The notes: generated from the sequence alone by a model not told the origin. A DNA stretch of 64,000 nucleotides from an uncultured Arthrobacter sp. (GCF_947493765.1 NZ_CANLSZ010000001.1:372001-436000); one strand, 5' to 3'. Positions 1-8,818 are shown, numbered from the stretch's first letter. Numbers and translations are program-made.

Positions 1-244
1 GGTGGGACCAGCGGACGGCGTCGGCGAGGATGGGGCGGACGATCCGCTCGAGGGGCCCGAACGGTGTGACGTTGGCAGGGGTGTCGGCAAGGAGCCGTGA
101 TCCCACGTCGACCGCGCGGAGTTGCGGTGCGACGCGCGCGGTGAGCGTCGTGGGCCGCATCGGTGGAAGGCGCACGAGCACGACCCACAGGCCGCACCCC
201 AGTCCGATGCCGCACAGGGCAGCGAGGGCCACCCCGGGATTCAT
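1..244 (-). CDS. Type II secretion F-family protein (TadC-like), N-terminal part only
   Basis: The reading frame starts at an ATG whose bases overlap the TGA stop of the upstream tadB-like gene (ATGA) and runs off the window edge after about 81 codons. The visible N-terminus is hydrophobic (MNPGVALAALCGIGLGCGL), then shows a short basic segment and a helical region, as expected for the first membrane helix and start of the cytoplasmic domain of a TadC/GspF-type inner-membrane platform protein. Position after tadA and tadB is the usual Tad/Flp pilus order. No catalytic motif is expected. The TadC assignment comes mainly from gene order, because only the first third of the protein is visible. 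Confidence 0.7.
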   Translation of the reverse strand, partial: MNPGVALAALCGIGLGCGLWVVLVRLPPMRPTTLTARVAPQLRAVDVGSRLLADTPANVTPFGPLERIVRPILADAVRWSH

Positions 245-1098
245 CGCATCACCCGCTGGTCCTCGGGCAGCGCCCCGATGCGCAGCATGATGCGATAGCA
301 GAGCACGGAGATCAGCAGGCCGCCGAGCAGCACCATCACACCGCCGGCGGTGTTGTAGGCACGGATCGCCTCCGGCCGGGTGGAGAGCAGGAGGAGGACG
401 AACCAGGGCGCTGCGACCGCCAGGCGCGCGGCGTTGATGGTCCAGGACTGACGTGCTTCGAGCTCGCTGCGGGTCCGTGCGGCGTCCCGCAGGAACTCGG
501 ACAGCGTCCCGAGGAGCCGCCCGAGGTCGGACCCACCCACATCGCGCGTCAGGCGCAGCGCCTCGACGATGCGATCGGCCACCGGATCCGCGAGACGCTC
601 CTTCAGGCGGCTGAGGGCATCGTCGAAGCGCCCGCCCGCCCGGTAGTCCGCTCCGAAGGTCCGGAAGGCCGGCCGCAGTTCGAGCGGCCCCTTCTCCCCG
701 AGCTGGATGAGCGCCTCCGGCAATGAGAGACCGGCGCGGATGGCGGAGCGGAGGTGATCCACCACCTCGGGCCACAGTTCGCGCAGCGAGGCCGTGCGTC
801 TCGCTGCGCGCCACCTGACGATCGAGACCGGCAGGAGCGCACCGAAGAGGGCGAAGCACAGCGCGATGGGCGGTGAGCCGGTCAGGACGACGCCGACCAG
901 CATCACGAGGAGCCCGACCGCTGCGCAGGAGGCGAGCAACCCCTTCGGCGAGACCCGCTCCACTCCGGCACGCGCCAGGAGATCCTTGAGGGGCGCCCGG
1001 CGGGCCTTGCCCGGACGACGGCGCTCCGGGCGCTCCCAGAAGGACCACCAGATGAGCAGGAGGCCCGAGCCGAGGGCGACTCCGAGTGCCGCGCTCAC
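241..1098 (-). CDS. tadB: Type II secretion F-family protein, TadB-like pilus platform protein
   Basis: This 285-residue protein is a likely inner-membrane platform component of a Tad (Flp pilus) secretion system, working with the TadA ATPase. I chose the GTG at 1098 because it overlaps the tadA stop (GTGA) and is followed directly by a hydrophobic helix (SAALGVALGSGLLLIWW). Two more hydrophobic segments follow near residues 55-95, then a cytoplasmic F-domain with the typical pattern LWPEVVDHLRSAIRAGLSLP, and a C-terminal hydrophobic pair. The longer 449-residue frame in the ORF track is only an upstream extension antisense to, and inside, tadA. Overlaps at both ends suggest strict translational coupling of tadA-tadB-tadC. 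Confidence 0.87.
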   Translation of the reverse strand: MSAALGVALGSGLLLIWWSFWERPERRRPGKARRAPLKDLLARAGVERVSPKGLLASCAAVGLLVMLVGVVLTGSPPIALCFALFGALLPVSIVRWRAARRTASLRELWPEVVDHLRSAIRAGLSLPEALIQLGEKGPLELRPAFRTFGADYRAGGRFDDALSRLKERLADPVADRIVEALRLTRDVGGSDLGRLLGTLSEFLRDAARTRSELEARQSWTINAARLAVAAPWFVLLLLSTRPEAIRAYNTAGGVMVLLGGLLISVLCYRIMLRIGALPEDQRVMR

Positions 1099-2321
1099 GC
1101 CGCGGATCCCAGCAGGGCCGCGATGTCCACACCCGCGGCTGCGAATTTGTCCTCCGCCGGCATGCCGCTCGCCGCGAGGTGCAGGGCTCCGTCGATCCGT
1201 CTGAAGACGTAGGAGGACTCGATCACCCCGTTCTCGACGCGTCGGCCGAGGGCCATGATCTCCATGACTCTGCGCTGGCCGCCGGGGAGCCGGGCGCAGT
1301 GCACCACGAGGTCGATGCAGGAGGCCACGGTGGGCACCACGAAGCTGCTCGAGATGTTCTCCCCGGCCAGCAGGGGAAGCGTGCAGATCTTCGTGATCGC
1401 GTCGTGCGCACTGTTGGCATGGACGCTGCACATGCCCGGGAGCCCGCTGTTGAGCGCGATGAGCATGTCGAGGCTCTCGGCCTCCCGCACCTCCCCCACG
1501 ATCAACCGGTCCGGCCGCATCCGCAGGGCCTCCTTGACCAGGCGTCGCAGCGGGATCTCGCCGTGTCCCTCGAGATTCGGTTGCCTGCACTGCAGTCCGA
1601 CGACGTCGCGCAGCGGCAGCTGGAGCTCGAAGATCTCCTCCACGGTGATCACGCGCTCCCGGGGGCCGATCGAGGCCCCGAGGCAGTTGAGCATGGTGGT
1701 CTTCCCCGCCTGCGTGGCACCGGAGACGAGGACGTTGAGCCCGCTCGCAACTGCCACACCGAGGAAGCGCGCCGCCTGCGGGGACAGGGTGCCGAGCTCC
1801 ACGAGGTGCTCCAGTCTCGAGGCGCGCGCAATGAACTTCCGGATGTTCACGGACCAGTGTTTCCGTGTCACCTCGGGGATGACCACGTGCAGTCGCGAGC
1901 CGTCGGGCAAGGACGCGTCGACGAAAGGCGACGAGACGTCGAGACGGCGCCCGGAGGACTTCAGCATCTTCTCCACGAGATCGCGCACCTGCTGGTCGGT
2001 CAGCGAAAGGGCGGTGAGCTCGGACTCGCCGTCGCGCGCCACGTACACCTCGGACGGCGCGTTGATCCAGATCTCCTCGACGGTCGGATCATCCAGGAGC
2101 GGCTGCAGGGCTCCGAATCCGGCGACGGCATCGAAGATCTGTTTCCGCGCGGTGTCGAGCCTGCCCAGTGGTGGGACGACGCCCAGGACCGAGCGGTCCT
2201 CGTAGTCGGCCACCGCGTCGGTCACTAGGAGCTGCACCTCTGCGGCCTGCAGCGTCGGGTCCAGTCCGCGCCTGCGGATCAGCTCCCGCACCTCGCCCTC
2301 GATCAAGCGCACTGCATCCAT
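1095..2321 (-). CDS. tadA: CpaF/TadA-family secretion ATPase
   Basis: The hexameric ATPase that would power a Tad pilus. An N-terminal helical domain (EGEVRELIRRRGLD) precedes the type IV secretion ATPase core. Visible motifs are Walker A GATQAGKTT, the acidic Walker B stretch RLIVGEVREAESLDML, and the conserved IWINAPSEVYV and DGSRLHVVIPEV segments. I prefer the ATG at 2321 (408 residues, MDAVRLIEGEV), which sits behind a G-rich stretch and matches where CpaF proteins begin. The ORF-track start at 2393 would add 24 poorly conserved residues, and an intermediate ATG lies at 2348. It is the first visible gene of a minus-strand operon that continues beyond the window. Confidence 0.92.
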   Translation of the reverse strand: MDAVRLIEGEVRELIRRRGLDPTLQAAEVQLLVTDAVADYEDRSVLGVVPPLGRLDTARKQIFDAVAGFGALQPLLDDPTVEEIWINAPSEVYVARDGESELTALSLTDQQVRDLVEKMLKSSGRRLDVSSPFVDASLPDGSRLHVVIPEVTRKHWSVNIRKFIARASRLEHLVELGTLSPQAARFLGVAVASGLNVLVSGATQAGKTTMLNCLGASIGPRERVITVEEIFELQLPLRDVVGLQCRQPNLEGHGEIPLRRLVKEALRMRPDRLIVGEVREAESLDMLIALNSGLPGMCSVHANSAHDAITKICTLPLLAGENISSSFVVPTVASCIDLVVHCARLPGGQRRVMEIMALGRRVENGVIESSYVFRRIDGALHLAASGMPAEDKFAAAGVDIAALLGSAA

Positions 2322-2625
2322 CGCAACCCCCGCGAGCCCTGACACCATCGTCGGCCGACCGGCGGAGCCACTGCGGTCCGCGCCGAATTTCACCCTACTG
2401 AAGGGGGGTGCAGCCCGGAAAGAGGAACAGCGATATGTGAGTATCCCGACCCGGGATCAGGAGTAGTCCTCCACAGGCGACACGCGGAAGGAGCCCCCGC
2501 TTACTCGCAGGTTTAACCCAGCATTCCTACCGCTCTTCCGAAAGCCCCGTCACGGCGATTCCGGATGGGTAGTCTGCACGGGATTCATTTAGCTGGCTGA
2601 CGCCCGGATTCTGCTGGAGAAACCC
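2322..2625. other. Intergenic region between divergent tadA and the secreted metalloprotease gene
   Basis: About 300 bases with no credible ORF. It must carry promoters for both divergent units, but I could not pick a convincing -35/-10 pair. It holds a short inverted repeat (aggag-tagt-cctcc, near 2460-2473) and, just before the + gene, a good ribosome binding site (ggaga, five bases before the GTG at 2626). Confidence 0.6.
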
Positions 2626-5592
2626 GTGACCTTGCCCTTCCATGCCCGGCTTCTGTGTGCCGCCTTACTGTCCTTTGGTCTCATTGGCAGTGCGGTTCCC
2701 GCAGTAGCACTCGATGCACCACCGACCCCCTCCCCCTCGGCGACCCCACCGGCGGCTGCGCCGATCGAGACGACGCCGGCGTCACCGGCCGAGGCGACGC
2801 CCGCCCCGCAGGACACTACGACGCCGTCGGAGGCTCAGCCGACGCGGACCTCGCCGACAGAGGCGGCATCGGCTCCGGCCGCGCCGACAGCGCCGAAAGC
2901 CGCTCCGGAGAAAATTACGTCCTTCGTGCCGGATCTGAACTGGAATCCGCTCGATGACCCCGATTCGAATGCCCGATATGGCGAGCACTACGTGGACCAG
3001 AGCGACGGACCTGGCTCGGCAGCACCGTCGACCACGGACGGCAGCGGCGGTAGTGCCGCGCTGGCACCGCGGACAGGCACCTTCAAGGTCACGCTGGTCA
3101 CCGTGCAACTGTCGGGGAAGACAGTTGCCGATACCAATGCGATCAACTTGACGGCGGCCCGCAACTCGATCATCAATGCGAACAACTACTGGAACTCCTC
3201 CTCCGCCGGACGGCTGTCCTTCACAAAAGTGAACGAATACAGGCATCAGTCCGCCGCCAAGATCACAGACTCCTACGGCGTCATCATGGACAAGGTGACT
3301 CGCGAGCTCGGATGGCAATACCGCCCGTACGAGGCGCTGGTGATCTTCGTTCCGCATGCGGATCTGAGCTACAACGGCTCCTGGGGAATCCTGGGTGGCG
3401 GCTTCACTGATGGACCGACCAGCGGCCGCGTGATCATGCCGTACCCCTCCGCACTGACGAACAACGTGGTCGCGCACGAGTTCGGCCACGTCCTCGGCCT
3501 GCACCACGCCAACTCCCTCGCCTGCAGCAATGGGCGCTCCGATGTGTCCCGCTCCGGCGGCACATGGACGGACCGCGAGTGCTACTCGGCGGAGTACAGC
3601 GACACGACCGACCTCATGGGCTACGCACAGGTGAGCTCGCCGCGGGTCAATGCCTTCATGTGGGAGTACGGCGGCTTCGGGAACGGGCAGGAGATCCGGA
3701 ACCTCGGCACGCCGACGGCGGCAACGAGGGTGAGTCTCAAGCCATGGGCAGGGACAGCGACGGCACGCGCGGCGAAGTTCACCGACCCGGTGAGCAAGGA
3801 GGTCTACTACCTCGAGGCACGTCTGGCCGTGGGCTACGACAGCCAGACGGCTGTCGGCGGCAACGAGGGTGTGAAGATCACCAAGCGGGACAATCTCGGG
3901 TGGAGTGGCAATGCGTCGATCGTCCTGACACCCGACAGCCGGCGCTCCGGCTGGGGAAACACCTCGCTGACCTGGCAGCAGGGTCAGACCTTCACGACCT
4001 TCGCCGGGACCAAGGTCAGGATCGATTCCCTGACCTCCGCAGGCGCGACCGTGACCGTGACGCCGAAGGTGATCGCGCCGGTGGCTCCTGCGTTGGATCG
4101 GACGGAGTTGCGTTTCAGTGGGCCTGATTTCACCGGTGATGGCATCACCGACCTGTTCCATCGACGTGCTGATGGCACGTTGTGGGTCAGCCCAGGCACC
4201 ACAGGAAATACCTACGGCACTCCCCGCAAGATCGGCACCGGGTGGAGTTCTTTCAATCAGGTCTTCGCTGTCGGCGACTTCAACGGAGATCGACACGCGG
4301 ACCTGGCAGCGAGGAAGACCAACGGCGAACTATGGCTGTACCCCGGTAACGGTTCGGGCGGGTTCCTGAAGAGTTCTCGCATCGGCACCGGCTGGCAGAG
4401 CTTCGACACTGTCCTCGGGGTGGGAGACGTCACCGGTGACGGGCGGGCAGATATCGCCGCCAGAAACGCGGGCACCCTGTCGATCTACCCTGGATCGGGA
4501 ACAAGCGGCTTCAAAGCACGCATCACGTCAGGCACCTCCTGGCAGGGACTGAAGTTCGCCAGCGGCATCGGCGACTACAGCGGCGATGACGCCCCGGATC
4601 TCATCGCCCGCGATACCGCCGGCAAGCTTGTGATGTTCCGCAGCCTGCGCAACGGACAATTCGCACCCGCGAAAATCGTCGGATCAGGATGGGGCGGTTT
4701 CACCGACGTCATGGTCGGTCAGGACGTGAACCGTGACGGGCGTGCAGATACCGTGGCACGTTCCTCCGATGGACGTCTGACGGCCTACCTCGGAAACGGC
4801 TTCGGCGGCTACCTCAAAGAAACCATCGCCGCCGGACAGTGGAACTTCACCGAGACCATAGACGGCACGGACTTTGACTCCAACGGGACCGCCGATCTCC
4901 TGACCATCAACTCTGCAGGGGCCCTGGCTCTCCACTCCGGTACCGGAGCCGCCAGCACCACAGCACCCCGACAGATCGGTCGCGGCTGGCAGAACTTCAC
5001 CGAGGTCATGAACGGACGGGACTTCGACGGCAACGGTAAACCAGATCTCATCGCCCGCACCAAGACCGGAAACCTCGTCCTCTACACCACCGACGGCACC
5101 GCAAGATTCACCGGGCAACGTACCATCGGCACCGGCTGGAACGGCTTCACCGACATCATCAGCCCCGGCGACTTCAACGGCGATTCCCGCCCCGACCTCA
5201 TCGCCCGCACCAAGGACGGCACGCTGTTCCTCTACCCAGGAACAGGAACCGGAACCTTCAAGAAAGCGACCAAAATCGGAACCGGCTGGAACACCTTCAC
5301 CACTATCGCCCCAGCCCACGACATCAACGGGGACAAAAAAGCCGACCTCCTGGCCATCACACCCCAAGGCACCGCCTACATCTACCCCGGAAACGGAACA
5401 GGAGGATGGAAGCCCCGCATCAAGACCACCGAATATTGGTCAGCCACCACCATCCCCGCCGCAACACGCAACTTCGCCATGCCCAACCAAACCGCAACCC
5501 TCACCCCTGGTCGAAACGGCTCCCTCACCCTCCGCAACCTCAAACCCACCGGAGAACTCAACACCATCACCCTCAACACCGGAAAACTCTAA
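2626..5592 (+). CDS. Secreted metzincin-like zinc metalloprotease with C-terminal FG-GAP/VCBS module
   Basis: A 988-residue secreted protein. The start is a GTG five bases after GGAGA. Residues 1-28 form a signal peptide ending near AVA-LDA. Residues ~30-110 are a Pro/Ala/Thr-rich linker. The catalytic part holds the zinc-binding signature HEFGHVLGLHH and, further on, TDLMGYA, which could supply the metzincin Met-turn. It resembles M11/reprolysin-like peptidases rather than thermolysin. From residue ~484 onward come nine Asp-rich calcium-binding motifs of the type DFNGDxxxDL (FG-GAP/VCBS, probably a beta-propeller), then a ~60-residue tail. This C-terminal half is encoded by a direct repeat shared with the next gene. 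The substrate is unknown; wall-associated or environmental protein is plausible. Confidence 0.85.
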   Translation: MTLPFHARLLCAALLSFGLIGSAVPAVALDAPPTPSPSATPPAAAPIETTPASPAEATPAPQDTTTPSEAQPTRTSPTEAASAPAAPTAPKAAPEKITSFVPDLNWNPLDDPDSNARYGEHYVDQSDGPGSAAPSTTDGSGGSAALAPRTGTFKVTLVTVQLSGKTVADTNAINLTAARNSIINANNYWNSSSAGRLSFTKVNEYRHQSAAKITDSYGVIMDKVTRELGWQYRPYEALVIFVPHADLSYNGSWGILGGGFTDGPTSGRVIMPYPSALTNNVVAHEFGHVLGLHHANSLACSNGRSDVSRSGGTWTDRECYSAEYSDTTDLMGYAQVSSPRVNAFMWEYGGFGNGQEIRNLGTPTAATRVSLKPWAGTATARAAKFTDPVSKEVYYLEARLAVGYDSQTAVGGNEGVKITKRDNLGWSGNASIVLTPDSRRSGWGNTSLTWQQGQTFTTFAGTKVRIDSLTSAGATVTVTPKVIAPVAPALDRTELRFSGPDFTGDGITDLFHRRADGTLWVSPGTTGNTYGTPRKIGTGWSSFNQVFAVGDFNGDRHADLAARKTNGELWLYPGNGSGGFLKSSRIGTGWQSFDTVLGVGDVTGDGRADIAARNAGTLSIYPGSGTSGFKARITSGTSWQGLKFASGIGDYSGDDAPDLIARDTAGKLVMFRSLRNGQFAPAKIVGSGWGGFTDVMVGQDVNRDGRADTVARSSDGRLTAYLGNGFGGYLKETIAAGQWNFTETIDGTDFDSNGTADLLTINSAGALALHSGTGAASTTAPRQIGRGWQNFTEVMNGRDFDGNGKPDLIARTKTGNLVLYTTDGTARFTGQRTIGTGWNGFTDIISPGDFNGDSRPDLIARTKDGTLFLYPGTGTGTFKKATKIGTGWNTFTTIAPAHDINGDKKADLLAITPQGTAYIYPGNGTGGWKPRIKTTEYWSATTIPAATRNFAMPNQTATLTPGRNGSLTLRNLKPTGELNTITLNTGKL

Positions 5593-5598
5593 GGAACA
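4077..5598 (+). repeat. Direct repeat copy 1 (1522 bp) encoding the FG-GAP module plus the following ribosome binding site
   Basis: Bases 4077-5598 reappear at 6785-8306 with a constant offset of 2708. Every segment I compared is identical, and the ORF track gives the same shadow ORFs on both strands in both copies (for example the 227-residue minus-strand frames at 4684 and 7392), which implies nucleotide identity and not only protein similarity. The repeat starts in the Pro/Ala linker codons (gccggtggctcctgcg), covers the whole FG-GAP domain and the stop codon, and ends after taaggaaca, which includes the SD of the downstream gene. Confidence 0.93.
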
Positions 5599-5600
5599 TC

Positions 5601-8300
5601 ATGGTTTCGTCTACTACGAGCCGGAGGACGTGTTCCTCTGTAAGACTTCGTGCCGTCCTCAGTATCAGCGTCGCAGCTCTCATCTCAGCTGCTGTCGTGG
5701 GCACATCTCTTCCCGCCACAGCATCATCGCTTTCCACATTCCCCGCGGACCAGGCACCACAAGCCCAGATTTCCCCTTCGACGGAGGAGAACTTGCCAGG
5801 CGCGGAGATCGAGACTGGCCTTACTCCTCCTGTCACCCCTCCTACCGAAGCATCTCCTGATGAGGGAGAAGCCGAACAAGCTGAAGAAAACGCAGTGGAC
5901 CCGCAGGTGGGCAAGTTCGGCGCCGAAATGGGACAGGGAGTGAAACGAGCCGCGGCCGGCCTGGAGACGGCCCTGTCCCGGCAGGAGCTCCTCGATCGCG
6001 AAGCGGATGCTGAGTCGGCAAAGGATGACTCGACAGGGTCGTCCGCCATGAGTGGCTCGACGTGGCGCCCCAGCGGCGTTCAAGGCATGGATGTCAGCGC
6101 CTGGCAGGGGAATGTCGACTGGAAGTCCCAATGGGCGCTGGGCGCGCGCTTCACGTACATCAAGGCAACAGAAGGCACCTTCTACAAGAATCCGGAGTTC
6201 TCGCCCCAATACAGCGGTAGTTCCGCGGTCGGGATGTTGCGAGGGGCCTATCACTTTGCTCTGCCCAACCTGACCTCGGGTCGCGAGCAAGCCAATTACT
6301 TCCTCGACAACGGAGGCGGATGGTCCGCCGACGGTCAAAGCCTCCCCCCACTCCTCGACATCGAGTACAACCCCTACGGGGCCGATGTGATGCCCAGCGG
6401 TAGGGGTGATACCTGCTACGGCATGACGCCCTCCCAGTTGATCTCCTGGGTCCGCGATTTCTCGAACACCGTCAAAGCCCGAACCGGACGCCTTCCGATG
6501 ATCTACACAACGGCGAACTGGTGGAACTACTGCTTTGCCAGCACAACGGCATTCGGCGATCATCCACTGCACCTGGCTGCCTTCAACAACGTGGGAGCGG
6601 GTGCCTTGCCTGCGGGCTGGACGAGGTATTCCGTCTGGCAGTACAGCGAATCGGGTCCCTTCGCGGGGGACTCCAACCAGTGGCCGGGCTCCTACGCATC
6701 ACTGGAAGCCTTTGCGCGTAATGCCAGCACTGTGCCTGTTGCGCCTGCGCCTGCGCCGGTTGCTCCTAGGCCCGTGGCTCCGGTGCCGGTGGCTCCTGCG
6801 TTGGATCGGACGGAGTTGCGTTTCAGTGGGCCTGATTTCACCGGTGATGGCATCACCGACCTGTTCCATCGACGTGCTGATGGCACGTTGTGGGTCAGCC
6901 CAGGCACCACAGGAAATACCTACGGCACTCCCCGCAAGATCGGCACCGGGTGGAGTTCTTTCAATCAGGTCTTCGCTGTCGGCGACTTCAACGGAGATCG
7001 ACACGCGGACCTGGCAGCGAGGAAGACCAACGGCGAACTATGGCTGTACCCCGGTAACGGTTCGGGCGGGTTCCTGAAGAGTTCTCGCATCGGCACCGGC
7101 TGGCAGAGCTTCGACACTGTCCTCGGGGTGGGAGACGTCACCGGTGACGGGCGGGCAGATATCGCCGCCAGAAACGCGGGCACCCTGTCGATCTACCCTG
7201 GATCGGGAACAAGCGGCTTCAAAGCACGCATCACGTCAGGCACCTCCTGGCAGGGACTGAAGTTCGCCAGCGGCATCGGCGACTACAGCGGCGATGACGC
7301 CCCGGATCTCATCGCCCGCGATACCGCCGGCAAGCTTGTGATGTTCCGCAGCCTGCGCAACGGACAATTCGCACCCGCGAAAATCGTCGGATCAGGATGG
7401 GGCGGTTTCACCGACGTCATGGTCGGTCAGGACGTGAACCGTGACGGGCGTGCAGATACCGTGGCACGTTCCTCCGATGGACGTCTGACGGCCTACCTCG
7501 GAAACGGCTTCGGCGGCTACCTCAAAGAAACCATCGCCGCCGGACAGTGGAACTTCACCGAGACCATAGACGGCACGGACTTTGACTCCAACGGGACCGC
7601 CGATCTCCTGACCATCAACTCTGCAGGGGCCCTGGCTCTCCACTCCGGTACCGGAGCCGCCAGCACCACAGCACCCCGACAGATCGGTCGCGGCTGGCAG
7701 AACTTCACCGAGGTCATGAACGGACGGGACTTCGACGGCAACGGTAAACCAGATCTCATCGCCCGCACCAAGACCGGAAACCTCGTCCTCTACACCACCG
7801 ACGGCACCGCAAGATTCACCGGGCAACGTACCATCGGCACCGGCTGGAACGGCTTCACCGACATCATCAGCCCCGGCGACTTCAACGGCGATTCCCGCCC
7901 CGACCTCATCGCCCGCACCAAGGACGGCACGCTGTTCCTCTACCCAGGAACAGGAACCGGAACCTTCAAGAAAGCGACCAAAATCGGAACCGGCTGGAAC
8001 ACCTTCACCACTATCGCCCCAGCCCACGACATCAACGGGGACAAAAAAGCCGACCTCCTGGCCATCACACCCCAAGGCACCGCCTACATCTACCCCGGAA
8101 ACGGAACAGGAGGATGGAAGCCCCGCATCAAGACCACCGAATATTGGTCAGCCACCACCATCCCCGCCGCAACACGCAACTTCGCCATGCCCAACCAAAC
8201 CGCAACCCTCACCCCTGGTCGAAACGGCTCCCTCACCCTCCGCAACCTCAAACCCACCGGAGAACTCAACACCATCACCCTCAACACCGGAAAACTCTAA
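5601..8300 (+). CDS. Secreted GH25 muramidase (lysozyme) with C-terminal FG-GAP/VCBS module
   Basis: An 899-residue exported protein that should cleave the MurNAc-GlcNAc linkage of peptidoglycan. The ATG at 5601 has AAGGA six bases upstream, overlapping the previous gene's stop region; the ORF-track start at 5406 lies inside that gene. A signal peptide (residues ~1-43, ending near PATASS) is followed by a variable acidic/Pro-rich region. The GH25 barrel covers about residues 150-375, with GMDVSAWQGNVDW, YIKATEGTFYKNP, GAYHFA and the catalytic LLDIEYNP (Asp-x-Glu). A Pro/Ala/Val linker (VAPAPAPVAPRPVAP) leads to the same nine-motif FG-GAP module as in the upstream protease. The short gap suggests co-transcription with it. 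The shared module may target both enzymes to the same surface ligand. Confidence 0.93.
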   Translation: MVSSTTSRRTCSSVRLRAVLSISVAALISAAVVGTSLPATASSLSTFPADQAPQAQISPSTEENLPGAEIETGLTPPVTPPTEASPDEGEAEQAEENAVDPQVGKFGAEMGQGVKRAAAGLETALSRQELLDREADAESAKDDSTGSSAMSGSTWRPSGVQGMDVSAWQGNVDWKSQWALGARFTYIKATEGTFYKNPEFSPQYSGSSAVGMLRGAYHFALPNLTSGREQANYFLDNGGGWSADGQSLPPLLDIEYNPYGADVMPSGRGDTCYGMTPSQLISWVRDFSNTVKARTGRLPMIYTTANWWNYCFASTTAFGDHPLHLAAFNNVGAGALPAGWTRYSVWQYSESGPFAGDSNQWPGSYASLEAFARNASTVPVAPAPAPVAPRPVAPVPVAPALDRTELRFSGPDFTGDGITDLFHRRADGTLWVSPGTTGNTYGTPRKIGTGWSSFNQVFAVGDFNGDRHADLAARKTNGELWLYPGNGSGGFLKSSRIGTGWQSFDTVLGVGDVTGDGRADIAARNAGTLSIYPGSGTSGFKARITSGTSWQGLKFASGIGDYSGDDAPDLIARDTAGKLVMFRSLRNGQFAPAKIVGSGWGGFTDVMVGQDVNRDGRADTVARSSDGRLTAYLGNGFGGYLKETIAAGQWNFTETIDGTDFDSNGTADLLTINSAGALALHSGTGAASTTAPRQIGRGWQNFTEVMNGRDFDGNGKPDLIARTKTGNLVLYTTDGTARFTGQRTIGTGWNGFTDIISPGDFNGDSRPDLIARTKDGTLFLYPGTGTGTFKKATKIGTGWNTFTTIAPAHDINGDKKADLLAITPQGTAYIYPGNGTGGWKPRIKTTEYWSATTIPAATRNFAMPNQTATLTPGRNGSLTLRNLKPTGELNTITLNTGKL

Positions 8301-8306
8301 GGAACA
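6785..8306 (+). repeat. Direct repeat copy 2 of the FG-GAP cassette
   Basis: Second copy of the 1522-bp repeat at 4077-5598. The left boundary falls in the Pro/Ala linker codons of the muramidase gene; the base before it differs (t here, c in copy 1). The right boundary falls after taaggaaca, where copy 1 continues tcATG and copy 2 continues ctga. The ribosome binding site is therefore retained here without a gene behind it. Confidence 0.93.
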
Positions 8307-8317
8307 CTGACCCGGTG

Positions 8318-8366
8318 AAGGCGCGTTCAGGGGATCCCTCGAAGAGGGCTTTACTGAACGTGCCTT
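8318..8366. terminator. Nested hairpin between convergent genes, probable bidirectional terminator
   Basis: A 13-base inverted repeat, aaggcgcgttcag at 8318-8330 and ctgaacgtgcctt at 8354-8366, pairs with one G-U. Inside the loop is a second perfect hairpin, ccctc-gaa-gaggg (8336-8348). It lies between the muramidase gene and the convergent DUF2304 gene. There is no clear U-run, which is common for actinobacterial terminators. Confidence 0.55.
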
Positions 8367-8395
8367 TGCCGGAGCAGTTCAAGTTCACTCCATTG

Positions 8396-8818
8396 TCACG
8401 GTGCCGCACTTCCCTTTTCTGCTTCGCCCTCTGGGTCATCACGAAGGACTGTGCGAGAAAGACCTGCCGGTCGGCCGTCCTCCCACGGACGCTCGGCCTC
8501 ATCCAGAGCAATACGTCTCGAAAGCTTCGTCAAGATTCCCTCCGTCTGACGGAAGCGCTGATGCGTCGTCGAAATGTACACGAGGAACGAGACAATGAAG
8601 GCATACAGCATAAGATCGGTCCCACGACCCACGCCTACTACACGGGCCAGTTGAGTGAGGATCTCGGGAAAGAAGATGGAGAGGACGGCCGCCACTGCGA
8701 ATAACAGAACCATAAGACGGCGTACAGCCATGTGCTTTGCATTGGATCCACCGCGGATAAGCACCAGGGAGAAGAGGATGACGGCGACGACAAGCACTAT
8801 TTGCACGATGAATATCAT
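8396..8818 (-). CDS. DUF2304 membrane protein
   Basis: A 140-residue protein with three hydrophobic helices in its first ~95 residues (IVQIVLVVAVILFSLVLI, LMVLLFAVAAVLSIFF, LMLYAFIVSFLVYISTT) and a charged cytoplasmic tail. This is the layout of DUF2304 proteins, which usually sit beside a family-2 glycosyltransferase of the dolichol-phosphate-mannose synthase type and are thought to assist it at the membrane. That is the case here: the GT2 gene ends only five bases upstream. The pair probably makes or uses a polyprenyl-phosphate-linked sugar for wall polymer decoration. The biochemical role is inferred from context. Confidence 0.85.
   Translation of the reverse strand: MIFIVQIVLVVAVILFSLVLIRGGSNAKHMAVRRLMVLLFAVAAVLSIFFPEILTQLARVVGVGRGTDLMLYAFIVSFLVYISTTHQRFRQTEGILTKLSRRIALDEAERPWEDGRPAGLSRTVLRDDPEGEAEKGSAAP

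Noticed and set aside
1086-2228. 380-residue + strand ORF over tadA
   Set aside because: Antisense to the clear TadA ATPase; no family features.
4077-8306. Composite transposon or insertion sequence
   Set aside because: No transposase, no terminal inverted repeats and no target duplications. The repeats are the 3' ends of two genes.
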